A DNA stretch of 64,000 bases from CAYNRE01 sp964399535 (GCA_964399535.1 CAYNRE010000005.1:1-64000), one strand, 5' to 3'. Positions 44,989-54,147 are shown, counted from the first letter of the stretch. Notes: a model not told the origin generated them from the sequence alone. Numbers and translations are program-made.

Positions 44989-45438
44989 ATGAGCCAGATC
45001 GTCGGACTGGGTACCGATATCGTCGAATGCCTGCGGATCGCCCAAATGATCGAGCGGCACGCCGAGCAATTCATCAACCGGATCTACACCACCTCGGAAA
45101 TCGAATTCTGCCGCTCGCGCCGCCAGGCAACGCAACACTTTGCGGCTCGCTGGGCCGCCAAACAGGCCGTGTTGCGGGCCCTGGGGCTGGCCTGGCAGCC
45201 CGGCCTCCGGTGGCGGGACCTGGAGATTCGGCCCGAACGATCGGGGCCCCAGGTGGCCCTGCATGGACAGGCCCGCCAGGCCGCTCGGCTGCGGGGCGTG
45301 GCCCAGGTGCGGATTACGCTGGCCTATTGCCGTAGCCACGCCACGGCCACGGCCCTGGCCCTCGCTGGCAGCGACCCGGACGGTGGCCACTTGGACGGCA
45401 GCCACTTGGACAGTGGCGACTTGGACGGTGGCGACTAA
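44989..45438 (+). CDS. acpS: Holo-[acyl-carrier-protein] synthase with altered active site
   Basis: Transfers phosphopantetheine from CoA to acyl carrier protein. The 149-residue protein has the AcpS fold signatures GLGTDIVECLRIA (metal-binding Asp intact) and RWAAKQAVLRALG. In characterised AcpS the second motif is AAKEA, whose Glu coordinates Mg; here it is Gln (codon CAG). The later VSxSH motif reads ITLAYCRSHA, with Tyr in place of the usual His. A 20-residue C-terminal tail of DGGHLDGSHLDSG repeats is extra to the family. Identity as an AcpS homologue is clear; activity is uncertain. Confidence 0.9.
   Translation: MSQIVGLGTDIVECLRIAQMIERHAEQFINRIYTTSEIEFCRSRRQATQHFAARWAAKQAVLRALGLAWQPGLRWRDLEIRPERSGPQVALHGQARQAARLRGVAQVRITLAYCRSHATATALALAGSDPDGGHLDGSHLDSGDLDGGD
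45388..45437. repeat. 15-bp tandem repeat in the acpS 3' end
   Basis: About 3.3 imperfect copies of GGACGGTGGCGACTT encode LDGGD-type pentapeptides at the very C-terminus of the AcpS homologue and run up to the stop codon. Confidence 0.85.
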
Positions 45439-45665
45439 CCGGCTGGCTCGATTCGCCCTGCCCCCTTTCGCCTCGCTCCGGCCCCCTTTTAGCCTACCCG
45501 CGGCCCGGCACGCCAGGCGTACGCGGGGCGGCGATTTCCACAACTTTTGGGTAGGTCGCCAGTTGCTTAGTGCCGGCAGGCGGCTAGCATATGGCCCGGG
45601 CCTCTGGGGTTTCCTTACCGCGGACACTACGACGTAACCAACTTAGGAAAACAGGAAATCTGAAC

Positions 45666-46337
45666 ATGCTGAACAACCGGTTCCCCGCAGCTCGATGCTT
45701 CGCCCTGACCGCCGCGTTGGCCGTCGCCCTGGTCGCCGCGACGCCTGCCCGGGCCACCACGGTCGTCGACAACCTGGCCGCGACGATTACGGGAGACGGA
45801 ACGATTCTGGGCGACCCGAGCTTGTCGATTGCCACATCGTTCACCACGGGCAACGATCCCTGGCTGATCAACTCAGTCTCGGTGTTGATGTACGACGCGG
45901 CCGGGTTGAGCGACGATCAGTTTTACCTGCAAATTCGCGACGACAACGGCGGCAATCCGGGCTCGACGGTGATCGGCTCGTTCGATACCTCGGGAACCGA
46001 CATCTCGCCGAACTACCAGGTCTACACCTTTCTCCCCGCGGCCTCGATCGTGCTCCAAGGCAACACCACCTATTGGCTGGCGGCACTTCCCGAGTTCCTC
46101 GACACGGGCCTGTACTGGGCGGTGACCACCTCGACCGACGACAACGGGGTATCGGGCTGGTCGATCGGCGACCTGAACCGCAGTTCAAGCGACCAGGGCG
46201 CGTCGTGGGTTGCCAACGGCAATGAACCGAACCTGTTCAGCATCGATGCGACTTCGATTCCCGAGCCCAGCAGCCTAAGCTTGGCCGGCCTGGGGCTGGC
46301 TGGAGCCCTGGCCTGGGCGCGCCGCCGCCGGGCGTAG
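45666..46337 (+). CDS. PEP-CTERM protein with choice-of-anchor R-type domain
   Basis: A 223-residue exported protein: signal peptide (CFALTAALAVALVAATPARA), a beta-sandwich body (ATITGDGTILGDPSLSIATSF, QFYLQIRDDNGGNPGSTVI, YWLAALPEF) resembling the choice-of-anchor R domain, and a sorting tail IPEPSSLSLAGLGLAGALAW with RRRRA. ATG 45666 is preceded by AGGAAA. A strong terminator follows 57 bp after the stop, so it is monocistronic. Confidence 0.92.
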   Translation: MLNNRFPAARCFALTAALAVALVAATPARATTVVDNLAATITGDGTILGDPSLSIATSFTTGNDPWLINSVSVLMYDAAGLSDDQFYLQIRDDNGGNPGSTVIGSFDTSGTDISPNYQVYTFLPAASIVLQGNTTYWLAALPEFLDTGLYWAVTTSTDDNGVSGWSIGDLNRSSSDQGASWVANGNEPNLFSIDATSIPEPSSLSLAGLGLAGALAWARRRRA

Positions 46338-46394
46338 CCACGGATCGCGCTCGGATCGGCAAGCGCGGCTTGAAACGACACGGAATTACCCGGG

Positions 46395-46429
46395 GGGAGC
46401 GCCGGTCGCCGGCGCTCCCTTTTCTTTTT
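46395..46429 (+). terminator. Intrinsic terminator of the PEP-CTERM gene
   Basis: A perfect 11-bp stem (GGGAGCGCCGG at 46395-46405, CCGGCGCTCCC at 46409-46419) with a 3-nt loop is followed by TTTTCTTTTT. Confidence 0.93.
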
Positions 46430-46564
46430 GCGCAGCGCGGGGGGCCGGGGCTTGCGCCTGGGACCGCGACCACCCCCCGGCCAAAGGACTTCCCAGAGCG
46501 GCAGCTCCCGGCGATCTCAAGTTTTCCCAGGTCGCGACGAATGCTGGCTGAGGAGGGTGGCCTG

Positions 46565-47257
46565 ATGCGCGAAGCGAATGCGGCAAAAACCGTGCTGGGG
46601 GCGATCTGCCTGGTCGGGGCGTTCGCGGGGTTGTTTGTGGGGCGGATGATGATCTATCCCGTGGCCCAAGCACCTGGCAGTTTTCTGGAGCGAGTCGCCG
46701 CCGAGAGCACTGCCTGGGACCAGGGGCACCGGGTCATGCTCCTGGGCATGCTGCTGTGCCCCGCCGCGGCGCTGGTGCTCTGGCGCCAGTTGCACGAGCG
46801 ATCCCCCTGGCTGGCTCAGGTGGCGACGGCCTTGGTCATGGTCGGAGCCGCGCTGGGGGCGGGCCAGTATGCCCTCGATTTCGCCATGCTCGCGGCGGCC
46901 GACCTGCCGACCCCCGAGGCGCGCCAGGTATTCCTCGACGGGCTCCAGCGGCAGCCCTTTGTGCAACTGGTGTTTTACCGCTTGCCCGACCTGACCCAGT
47001 TGGGACTGCTGCTCTTCACGGCCTGTCTCTGGCGGCAAGGCCCCGCCTGGCGCGTGAGCGCGGGCCTGGTCACGGTGGCCGCGGCCGCCTCGCTGATCGG
47101 CCCCCAGATCGCGGGCAACGCCGGCGTGAGGGTCGCGCTGGGCTTGTGGCTGGTTGGCTTTTCGGCCGTCGCGGGGCGAATGATTCGCGGCGCGCTTGCA
47201 GGCTCGTCCGAGCAGACGATCGCCGCCGATTCCGGGCGGTTAACCGCGCCCGGTTAG
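46565..47257 (+). CDS. Six-helix membrane protein of unknown function
   Basis: A 230-residue polytopic protein with about six hydrophobic helices (TVLGAICLVGAFAGLFVGRMM, VMLLGMLLCPAAALVLW, LFTACLW region and others) and few charged loops. GAGGAGG sits 8 nt before ATG 46565, fixing the start over the in-frame ATG at 46541. No transporter or enzyme motif is visible. The stop is followed by a MITE-like element and the 3' end of convergent topA. Confidence 0.85.
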   Translation: MREANAAKTVLGAICLVGAFAGLFVGRMMIYPVAQAPGSFLERVAAESTAWDQGHRVMLLGMLLCPAAALVLWRQLHERSPWLAQVATALVMVGAALGAGQYALDFAMLAAADLPTPEARQVFLDGLQRQPFVQLVFYRLPDLTQLGLLLFTACLWRQGPAWRVSAGLVTVAAAASLIGPQIAGNAGVRVALGLWLVGFSAVAGRMIRGALAGSSEQTIAADSGRLTAPG

Positions 47258-47351
47258 CATTCGAAATACGCCCAGCGGCCCCCGGCGACGCGCCGCCTGA
47301 CGCCGACCGCTCGGCGGGCAGTTGGGGCCGTGTGCGGACGAGGCCGCGCCG

Positions 47352-47512
47352 GCTAGCAGCCTGTTGAAAAATTCCCCCGGGCTGCGTCATCGCAGGGATG
47401 CGATGCCAGAATAACGACGTACGTCGTTATTCTGCGAGCCGCGACGAGCTTTGCTCGGCGCTTGGCGCTTGTTGAAATAGGCCACGAGGGCATATTTCAA
47501 CAGACCGCTAGC
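47352..47512. mobile_element. MITE-like element with terminal inverted repeats at topA 3' end
   Basis: Ends GCTAGCAGCCTGTTGAAAAAT (47352-47372) and ATATTTCAACAGACCGCTAGC (47492-47512) are inverted repeats matching at about 17 of 21 positions. Inside lies a perfect 26-bp palindrome (47408-47433) and a TGTTGAAAT/ATTTCAACA hairpin. No coding capacity. The right end supplies the TAG stop codon of topA (47508-47510). A decayed relative lies at 35401-35450. Confidence 0.7.
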
Positions 47513-50222
47513 GCTTCTTCGTCCGGCCGCCGCGCGAAGTGCCAGCGGCCTTGGGTGCGGCCGACTTGGTCTTGGCCCCCTTCGCCGCCTTGCGGGGAGC
47601 AGCCGCCCCGGCAGCGGCACGGCCCCGCTTGGGTTTGGCCGGGCCCATGGCGGCCCGGGCGGCCAGCAGTTCCAGCGCCAGGGCCGGGGTCAGCTCGTCG
47701 ATGACCACATCTTTGGGAACCGAGGCGTTGGTCGTTCCATCGGTCACGTAGGGGCCGTAGCGGCCGGTCAGCACCTGTATCGGCTGCTTGGTCACGGGCG
47801 ACTCGCCCAAGAGCTTGAGCACCTCGCGCGTTTGACCGAATCGCCGGGCCGCCTTGGGCTGTGCCAATAGCTCGAGCGCCTGCGGCAGCGACACGTCGAG
47901 CGGCGAAAGCCCGGCGGGGAGCGAACGGGTATCGTCGCCGCACCGCACATAGGGTCCGAACCGGCCGTTGGACACGATCACATCGCTGCCCGAAGCGGGG
48001 TGCGGCCCCAAGTTGCGGGGCAGCGACAAGAGCCGCAGGGCCACCTCGAGCGTCACCTCGTCGGGTTTCATTCCCTTAAGCAACGAGGCGTTTTGCGGCT
48101 TCTCCACGTCGTCGGCCAGGCCCCGCTGTACATAAGGGCCGAAGCGACCCACCTTCAGGTACACCGGTTTGTGCGAATCGGGGCAAATTCCCAGCGGCTC
48201 TTCGCCTTGGGCCGCCTGGGCCAGCAATTCCTCGACCCGGGCCTTGGTTAGTTCGTCGGGGGCCAAATCCTCGGGCAAACTGGCGCGGCGTTCGCCTTGC
48301 TCGATGAAGGGGCCGTACCGCCCGACCCGCACGCAAATCGGCGCCTCTGCCTGGCCCTCGCCCGCCGACCAGGGAAGCGCGATCCGGCTGACCTCGCGGG
48401 CGTCGATTTCATCGACCTTGTTCAACAGCTGTTGCTTGAGCCCGGGCCGACCGTTGCCGAAATAGAAGTTCCTGAGGTAACTCACGTGTTCGGCTTCGCC
48501 CCGGCTGATCGAATCCAGGTCGTCTTCCATCTGGGCCGTGAAGCGGTAGTCGACCAGGTCGGGCAGGTGCGATTCGAGCAGCTTGGCCACGGCCATGGCC
48601 ACCCAGGTGGGCACCAGCGCGTTGCCCCGCTTGAACACGTACTGGCGTTCAAGAATCGTGTCGATGATCGTGGCGTAGGTGCTCGGCCGGCCAATGCCCA
48701 TTTCCTCGAGCGACCGGGTCAGCGTGGCTTCGGTGTAGCGGGCCGGCGGCTGGGTGGTATGGCTCTTGGGCTCCATGCCCTCCACCCCCAAAGGCTCGCC
48801 CACCGAAACCTGGGGCAAAATCCGCTCCTGGTCGGCCAGTTCGGCCTGTGGATCGTCCGACCCCTCGACGTAGGCCCGCAGGTAGCCGGGAAAATCGATC
48901 GTTTTCCCCCCCACCTGAAACGTAGCCTCGCCGCCGGCCGCCACCAGCGAAATGCGGCGCCCCCGGGCGTCGGCCATTTGGCTGGCCACGGTCCGTTTCC
49001 AGATCAGGTCGTAGAGCTTAAACGCATCGTCGGTCAGCTCGGGGCGAAGCTGCTCGGGAAAGGCAAACGGGTGGCCCGCCGGGCGGATGGCCTCGTGCGC
49101 CTCCTGGGCATTCTTCACCTTGGTGCGATACACCCGGGCTTCGTCGGGCAGATACTCGCGACCGTACTGGGCGGCCACCAGGTCGCGAGCGGCTTCGACC
49201 GCCACCGCCGCCAGGTTGGTCGAGTCGGTACGCATGTAAGTAATGTGCCCGGTTTCGTATAGCCCCTGGGCAATTTGCATGGTGCGGCGGGCCGTGAACC
49301 GCAGTTTGCGGTTGGCCTCTTGCTGCAGCGTGCTGGTGGTAAACGGCGGATAAGGCCTTGAGGTGTACGGTTTCTCGTCGAGCGACTCGACTTGAAACCC
49401 GCCGGCGCTGAGCTGCTCGGCCAATCGCCGGGCCGCCGCCTCATCGAGCAGCAGCAGTCCCTCGTCGCGAATCCGCCCGGTGGCGGGGTCGAAATCGCGC
49501 GAGCTGGGCAGGCTCCGCCCTTGGAAGGTAACCAGTTCGGCCTCGAAACTCTCGCCCCGCGCCGTGGCGAATCGGCCCACCAGATCCCAGTACGTGGCCG
49601 CCACAAAGGCCATCCGGTCGCGTTCGCGGTCGACGATCAACCGCACCGCCACGCTCTGCACCCGGCCGGCCGAGAGCCGCGGCCGCACTTTGCGCCAGAG
49701 CAGGGGGGAAACCTCGTAGCCGTACAATCGATCGACGATTCGGCGCGTTTCCTGGGCCCGGACCAGGTGCTCGTCGATGTCGCGAGGCTGCTCCAGGGCA
49801 TCCAGAATGGCTTCCTTGGTGATCTCGTGAAACACCAGCCGCCGGACCGGCACCTTGGGGCGCAACAGCTCTCGCAGATGCCAGCTAATGGCCTCCCCCT
49901 CGCGGTCTTCGTCCGTCGCCAGGTAGAGCTGGTCGGCCTCTTTCAGCAGGGCCTTGAGCTTCTTGACCTGCTGCGATTTTCCGGGGGGGATGATGTAAAC
50001 CGGTGAAAAGTCTTGGTTAACGTTGACGCCCAGGTAGGCCCAGTCTTCCGACTTGAACTCGGCCGGGATTTGTTTGGCCCCCTCGGGCAAATCGCGGACG
50101 TGGCCAATGGAAGCCTCGATGACGTAGTCGCGTCCCAAAAACTGGCTAATCGTTCGCGCCTTGGCAGGCGATTCGACGATTACCAGCGACTTACCTTTGC
50201 CTGCTGAGGCTTTTTTCGCCAT
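47508..50222 (-). CDS. topA: DNA topoisomerase I
   Basis: Type IA topoisomerase that relaxes negative supercoils through single-strand passage. The 904-residue protein shows the TOPRIM domain (LVIVESPAKARTI, ATDEDREGEA at 102-111), the SAGRVQSVAVRLI region, the catalytic tyrosine Y329 in ITYMRTDS, HEAIRPAG and GIGRPSTYATII. The C-terminal part has four topoisomerase-I repeat units built on GRYGPY/GRFGPYV in the zinc-less form, then a Lys/Ala/Arg-rich tail. The stop codon falls inside the terminal repeat of a MITE-like element. Confidence 0.97.
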   Translation of the reverse strand: MAKKASAGKGKSLVIVESPAKARTISQFLGRDYVIEASIGHVRDLPEGAKQIPAEFKSEDWAYLGVNVNQDFSPVYIIPPGKSQQVKKLKALLKEADQLYLATDEDREGEAISWHLRELLRPKVPVRRLVFHEITKEAILDALEQPRDIDEHLVRAQETRRIVDRLYGYEVSPLLWRKVRPRLSAGRVQSVAVRLIVDRERDRMAFVAATYWDLVGRFATARGESFEAELVTFQGRSLPSSRDFDPATGRIRDEGLLLLDEAAARRLAEQLSAGGFQVESLDEKPYTSRPYPPFTTSTLQQEANRKLRFTARRTMQIAQGLYETGHITYMRTDSTNLAAVAVEAARDLVAAQYGREYLPDEARVYRTKVKNAQEAHEAIRPAGHPFAFPEQLRPELTDDAFKLYDLIWKRTVASQMADARGRRISLVAAGGEATFQVGGKTIDFPGYLRAYVEGSDDPQAELADQERILPQVSVGEPLGVEGMEPKSHTTQPPARYTEATLTRSLEEMGIGRPSTYATIIDTILERQYVFKRGNALVPTWVAMAVAKLLESHLPDLVDYRFTAQMEDDLDSISRGEAEHVSYLRNFYFGNGRPGLKQQLLNKVDEIDAREVSRIALPWSAGEGQAEAPICVRVGRYGPFIEQGERRASLPEDLAPDELTKARVEELLAQAAQGEEPLGICPDSHKPVYLKVGRFGPYVQRGLADDVEKPQNASLLKGMKPDEVTLEVALRLLSLPRNLGPHPASGSDVIVSNGRFGPYVRCGDDTRSLPAGLSPLDVSLPQALELLAQPKAARRFGQTREVLKLLGESPVTKQPIQVLTGRYGPYVTDGTTNASVPKDVVIDELTPALALELLAARAAMGPAKPKRGRAAAGAAAPRKAAKGAKTKSAAPKAAGTSRGGRTKKR

Positions 50223-50472
50223 CGCGACCCAAAGGGGTTAGAGGTGTCTGACGCCCAAGTTGTGGTTCTCTCCCGGAGAACACCCGGGGGGCCTTTTCGG
50301 CCGGCCGCCACGCTGCGAAACCAAGCCGGGATTGCATTTAGGTCGACGACACCTACAATCTCGGGGCTTCGGAGGCTACGGTTTAGCCACTCCCATAATG
50401 CATCGTCGGCGCGGCTGTCAAGTTACAGACCCCGCCGGAGACGCGTGTCGTCTTGCCGAAGGACGGATTCCG

Positions 50473-53121
50473 ATGGCCAGCCCGTTTCACATCTTTCGTC
50501 GTTATCAGCGGGTCATGTTCGCGCTCTTGGGGGTGCTGTGCATGGTCTCGTTCGTCTTTCTGCCGATTTTCTCCGATTTCATCGGCGTGCGGCCGGCCGA
50601 CGACACCGTGGTCGCCGAATCCCGCTTCGGAAAACTGCACGAATCGACCGTCCAGCAGTTGATCGCCAACCGAATCGCTCTCAACACGTTTGTCAATTCC
50701 GCTCGCTCGCTGGCCATCGGGTTCAACATGGGGATGCAGCTCTTCGGCCCGCCCCAGGAAGAAGCCGTGGTCGACAGTTGGCTCCTGGCCAACCAGGCCA
50801 CCGAGGCCGGGCTGGTGGTCACCGATCAGGCCATCAACGACTTCCTCCGCGAAGTGACCCTGAACCGGGTCAAGCCCGACCAGCTGCAGGGCATGCGCAC
50901 CCAGTTGGGAATGAGCCAGGTGCAATTGTTCGAGGGCCTGCGCCACGAGCTGCTGGCGCTGCGCATGAGCCAGCTCGTGCTCGATAACAACCTGAACACC
51001 CGCGCCAAGCCCCCGGCCCAGCGCTGGGATTACTACCGCCGGCTCAACACCCGGGCCACCGTGGAATTGGTGCCCATTGCCGTGGCCGACTACGTGGGCC
51101 AGGTCGAGGAACCGCCGGAAGCGAATCTGCGGGCACTGTACGACGAGTACCGCGACGATTACCCCCTGCCCGGTTCGCCCGATCCTGGTTTTCGAATTCC
51201 CTTGCGGGCCAAGTTCGACTACTTCAAAGCCAGCTACGCCAACTTCGTGAAACCCGAAGGCATTTCCGACGCCGACGTGGCGGCTCACTACGAGAAGTTC
51301 AAAGACCAGCGGTACCTGTACACCGAATCGGCCGAGAGCGAGACCGCGATCGACCCGGGGAGCGGTCTGCCTGCTGGGGAAACGCCCGCCACGACACCGC
51401 CCACCGACCCGTCGGGCACCCCAGAAGCTTCGCCCCCCGCTGAGCCGGCAACCCCCAGCGAGCCGGCAACCGAGCCGGCAACCGAATCGCCGGCCGAAAC
51501 AGAGCCGCCGGCCGAAACACCCGCCGAGAGTGACACCCCCACCGAGCCGAGCGAGGATGCGGCCCCTTCGGATGCGGCCCCTTCGGATGCGGCGCCGAGC
51601 GACGCAGCGCCCGGTGACGCGGCACCAGCTGAGCCGCCCCCTGGAGACGGCGCCGAGCCAAGCGCCGAGCCAAGCGCCGAGCCAAGCGCCGAGCCAAGTG
51701 CCGAGCCAAGCGCCGAGCCAAGTGCTGAGCCAAGTGCTGAGCCAAGCGCCGAGCCAAGCGCCGAGCCAAGTGCTGAGCCAAGTGCTGAGCCAAGTGCTGA
51801 GCCAAGTGCTGAGCCAAGTGCTGAGCCAAGTGCTGAACCAAACACCGAACCAAGCGCTGAGCCGACCGAAGAGCCGAGCACGGAACCGGGCGAGACACCG
51901 CCTTCCGGTGAGCCGCAGGCCCGTCGTGGGCCACACCGCCGTGCCAGCGATGCGGTAATCGTGCGCGGACAAGACGAAACGGCCGCCGCAGATACCGCCG
52001 CCGAAGCCGCTGCAGAAGCCGCCGCGGATGCCGACCCGGCTGCCACGCTCTCGGAAGCGGCTGCCGGCGCAACGCCCTTCGGAGGCGGCCGCGCTGCGGC
52101 CGCGGCGGCGGCCAGCCGGCCCATTGGCGATGACCTGCTTTTGCCCGAGGGAATTCTCGATGGTCCCCAACCGCAATACGATCCGCTCTGGAAAGTGGAA
52201 GCCCGGATTCGCGAGGAGTTGGCCAACGAGCGGGCTACCCAGGCCATGCAAAACGCCTTGAAGGCGCTGCAGCAACAGCTTTCGGGTTACTTCGGCGCGG
52301 TCGCCAAGTGGCAGGTTCAGAATCCCAACGATCCTCCCCCGGCCAAGCCCGATCTGGCCGCGCTGGCGACCCAATACGGGGTGAGCCTGCAGCAAACGGC
52401 GCTGGTTTCGGCGATCGAGTCCCGTTTAAGCACGGACCTGGGCCAGTCGGCCGTTGGGGGCAGCGAACCCTTTGATTCGTTCGCTTTCGGCCGGTTTCCG
52501 CTCAATAGCCCTCAGCTTTCCCAGGACTCCGACGGGAACCAGTACTTGTTTTGGAAGACGGAAGAAACGGCCGACCGCATCCCCGAATTCGACGAGGTCC
52601 GGGCCGAGGTGGTACTGGCCTACAAGGCGCGCCAAGCCCGCGAGCTCGCACGGCAGCGTGCCGAGGAACTGGCCAGTACCGCGCGCCAGCAACCGGGCAA
52701 GTCGCTGGAGGAGGTCTTTGTCGGCCAGCGGGGGCTGAAAGTCGTGCGCCCGCGTCCCTTCCAATGGCTGGTGCAGGAGGGGGCGGATCAGTTCTCGCCG
52801 AACACCCCACCCCGGCTGGGCGAGGTGGACGAAGTTCCGCAGGCCGGCCCCCAGTTCATGCAAACGGTATTCGAGATGGAGCTCGACCAGGTCGGGGTCG
52901 CCCTGAACAACCCGCAAGATCGGGTCTACCTCATTCGCCTGGTGCAACTCGATCCGCCGGTGCGGGTGCTGCGATCGACCTTCATGGCCGACAATTTCCG
53001 CCGTTACGCGCTGGCGGGGCTGGACGACGACGTGCGACTGGGCCGCCGGTGGCGCGAGCAGCTAGAAAGCGATTCGGAACTCACCTGGGTTCGGCCGCCC
53101 AGAACCCAAACCGACAACTAA
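50473..53121 (+). CDS. PpiD/SurA-like membrane-anchored chaperone with AEPS repeats
   Basis: An 882-residue bitopic protein. Residues about 10-35 form a transmembrane anchor (VMFALLGVLCMVSFVFLPIF) as in PpiD; the periplasmic N-terminal part has SurA-N-like helices (EEAVVDSWLLANQATEAGLVV, LFEGLRHELLALRMSQLVLD). A long acidic Pro/Glu/Ala/Ser linker (about residues 290-520) contains an AEPS minisatellite. The C-terminal part is helical with no parvulin signature that I can see. ATG 50473 is chosen because it immediately precedes the anchor. A role in folding exported proteins is inferred. Confidence 0.88.
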   Translation: MASPFHIFRRYQRVMFALLGVLCMVSFVFLPIFSDFIGVRPADDTVVAESRFGKLHESTVQQLIANRIALNTFVNSARSLAIGFNMGMQLFGPPQEEAVVDSWLLANQATEAGLVVTDQAINDFLREVTLNRVKPDQLQGMRTQLGMSQVQLFEGLRHELLALRMSQLVLDNNLNTRAKPPAQRWDYYRRLNTRATVELVPIAVADYVGQVEEPPEANLRALYDEYRDDYPLPGSPDPGFRIPLRAKFDYFKASYANFVKPEGISDADVAAHYEKFKDQRYLYTESAESETAIDPGSGLPAGETPATTPPTDPSGTPEASPPAEPATPSEPATEPATESPAETEPPAETPAESDTPTEPSEDAAPSDAAPSDAAPSDAAPGDAAPAEPPPGDGAEPSAEPSAEPSAEPSAEPSAEPSAEPSAEPSAEPSAEPSAEPSAEPSAEPSAEPSAEPSAEPNTEPSAEPTEEPSTEPGETPPSGEPQARRGPHRRASDAVIVRGQDETAAADTAAEAAAEAAADADPAATLSEAAAGATPFGGGRAAAAAAASRPIGDDLLLPEGILDGPQPQYDPLWKVEARIREELANERATQAMQNALKALQQQLSGYFGAVAKWQVQNPNDPPPAKPDLAALATQYGVSLQQTALVSAIESRLSTDLGQSAVGGSEPFDSFAFGRFPLNSPQLSQDSDGNQYLFWKTEETADRIPEFDEVRAEVVLAYKARQARELARQRAEELASTARQQPGKSLEEVFVGQRGLKVVRPRPFQWLVQEGADQFSPNTPPRLGEVDEVPQAGPQFMQTVFEMELDQVGVALNNPQDRVYLIRLVQLDPPVRVLRSTFMADNFRRYALAGLDDDVRLGRRWREQLESDSELTWVRPPRTQTDN
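51651..51866. repeat. 12-bp coding minisatellite (AEPS)
   Basis: About sixteen or more copies of GCCGAGCCAAGC / GCTGAGCCAAGT run in frame and encode Ala-Glu-Pro-Ser. Because the unit is a multiple of three, copy-number changes keep the frame; the plus strand and its complement stay open in several frames, which makes spurious long ORFs. Confidence 0.95.
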
Positions 53122-53232
53122 CCAGGGTTGCGGCGCGGCACCGAGTTCAGCCTGGCGCCCCCGGCGAGCCCGCTCTGGAACGTGCCGCGGTCGGTGCCTG
53201 AGGGGCCCCCCCAAACCAACAGGAGCTACACC

Positions 53233-54147
53233 GTGGATCGTCGCGAATTCCTGTCCGCCGCGGGATGCGGGGCCCTCGCCGGGGCGGTTGTCGCCTCGAC
53301 GACTTCGCTGGCCCGAGCTGCCGAACCCAAGCACAAGTTCCAGCTCACCTACGCCCCGCACTTCGGCATGTTTCGCCATCACGCCGGCGACGATCCCGTG
53401 GCCCAGCTCGAGTTCATGGCCGACCAGGGGTTCACCGCCCTGGAAGACAACGGCATGAAAGGCCGCAGCCGCGAGGACCAGGAGCGCATTGGCCAGGCCT
53501 TGGACCGGCTCAAGATGCGGATGGGCGTATTCGTGGCCCACGGAGATTTCGGCCGCCCGACGTTTGCCGCGGGCGACAAGGGCCTGGCCGAACAGGTACT
53601 CAAAGATGTTCAAGACTCGGTCGAGGTTGCCAAACGGGTCGGGGCGACCTGGTGCACCGTGGTTCCCGGCAAGCTGGACCACCGCCTTGAACTCGACTAT
53701 CAAACCGCCAACGTGATCGAACTCTTGAAACGCTGCGCGGCCATCTTCGAGCCCCACGGGCTGGTGATGGTGCTCGAGCCGCTCAACCCTTGGCGCGATC
53801 ACCCCGAGCTGTTCCTCTCCCGGATCCCGCAGGCCTACCAGATTTGCCGGGCGGTCGACAGCCCGGCCTGCAAGATCTTGTTCGACATTTATCATCAGCA
53901 GATTACCGAGGGGAACTTGATTCCCAACATGGTCCGCGCCTGGTCGGAAATTGCTTACTTCCAAATTGGCGACAATCCCGGCCGGAACGAACCAACCACC
54001 GGCGAAATCAACTACCGCAACGTGTTTCGCTACATCCACGGGCGGCAGTTCACCGGCATTCTGGGCATGGAGCACGGCAACTCTCGCCCCGGCAAGGAGG
54101 GAGAGGCAGCCCTGATCGAGGCCTACGTCGCCAGCGACCAGTTCTAG
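53233..54147 (+). CDS. Tat-exported hydroxypyruvate-isomerase-like TIM barrel
   Basis: A 304-residue protein from GTG 53233 (AGGAG 8 nt upstream) with a twin-arginine leader DRREFLSAAGCGALAG. The mature domain is an xylose-isomerase-like TIM barrel of the hydroxypyruvate isomerase (Hyi) kind: YAPHFGMFRHHAGDDP, FTALEDNGMKGR, VLEPLNPWRDHPELFLS, KILFDIYHQQITEGNLI and GILGMEHGNSRPG. Planctomycetes have many Tat-exported members. Substrate unknown. Its TAG stop is also the first TAG of the terminal repeat of the next element. Confidence 0.93.
   Translation: MDRREFLSAAGCGALAGAVVASTTSLARAAEPKHKFQLTYAPHFGMFRHHAGDDPVAQLEFMADQGFTALEDNGMKGRSREDQERIGQALDRLKMRMGVFVAHGDFGRPTFAAGDKGLAEQVLKDVQDSVEVAKRVGATWCTVVPGKLDHRLELDYQTANVIELLKRCAAIFEPHGLVMVLEPLNPWRDHPELFLSRIPQAYQICRAVDSPACKILFDIYHQQITEGNLIPNMVRAWSEIAYFQIGDNPGRNEPTTGEINYRNVFRYIHGRQFTGILGMEHGNSRPGKEGEAALIEAYVASDQF

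Noticed and set aside
50383..52395. 670-residue leftward frame with long Trp/Leu/Ser repeat tract
   Set aside because: Produced by the 12-bp minisatellite of the PpiD-like gene, which stays open on both strands.
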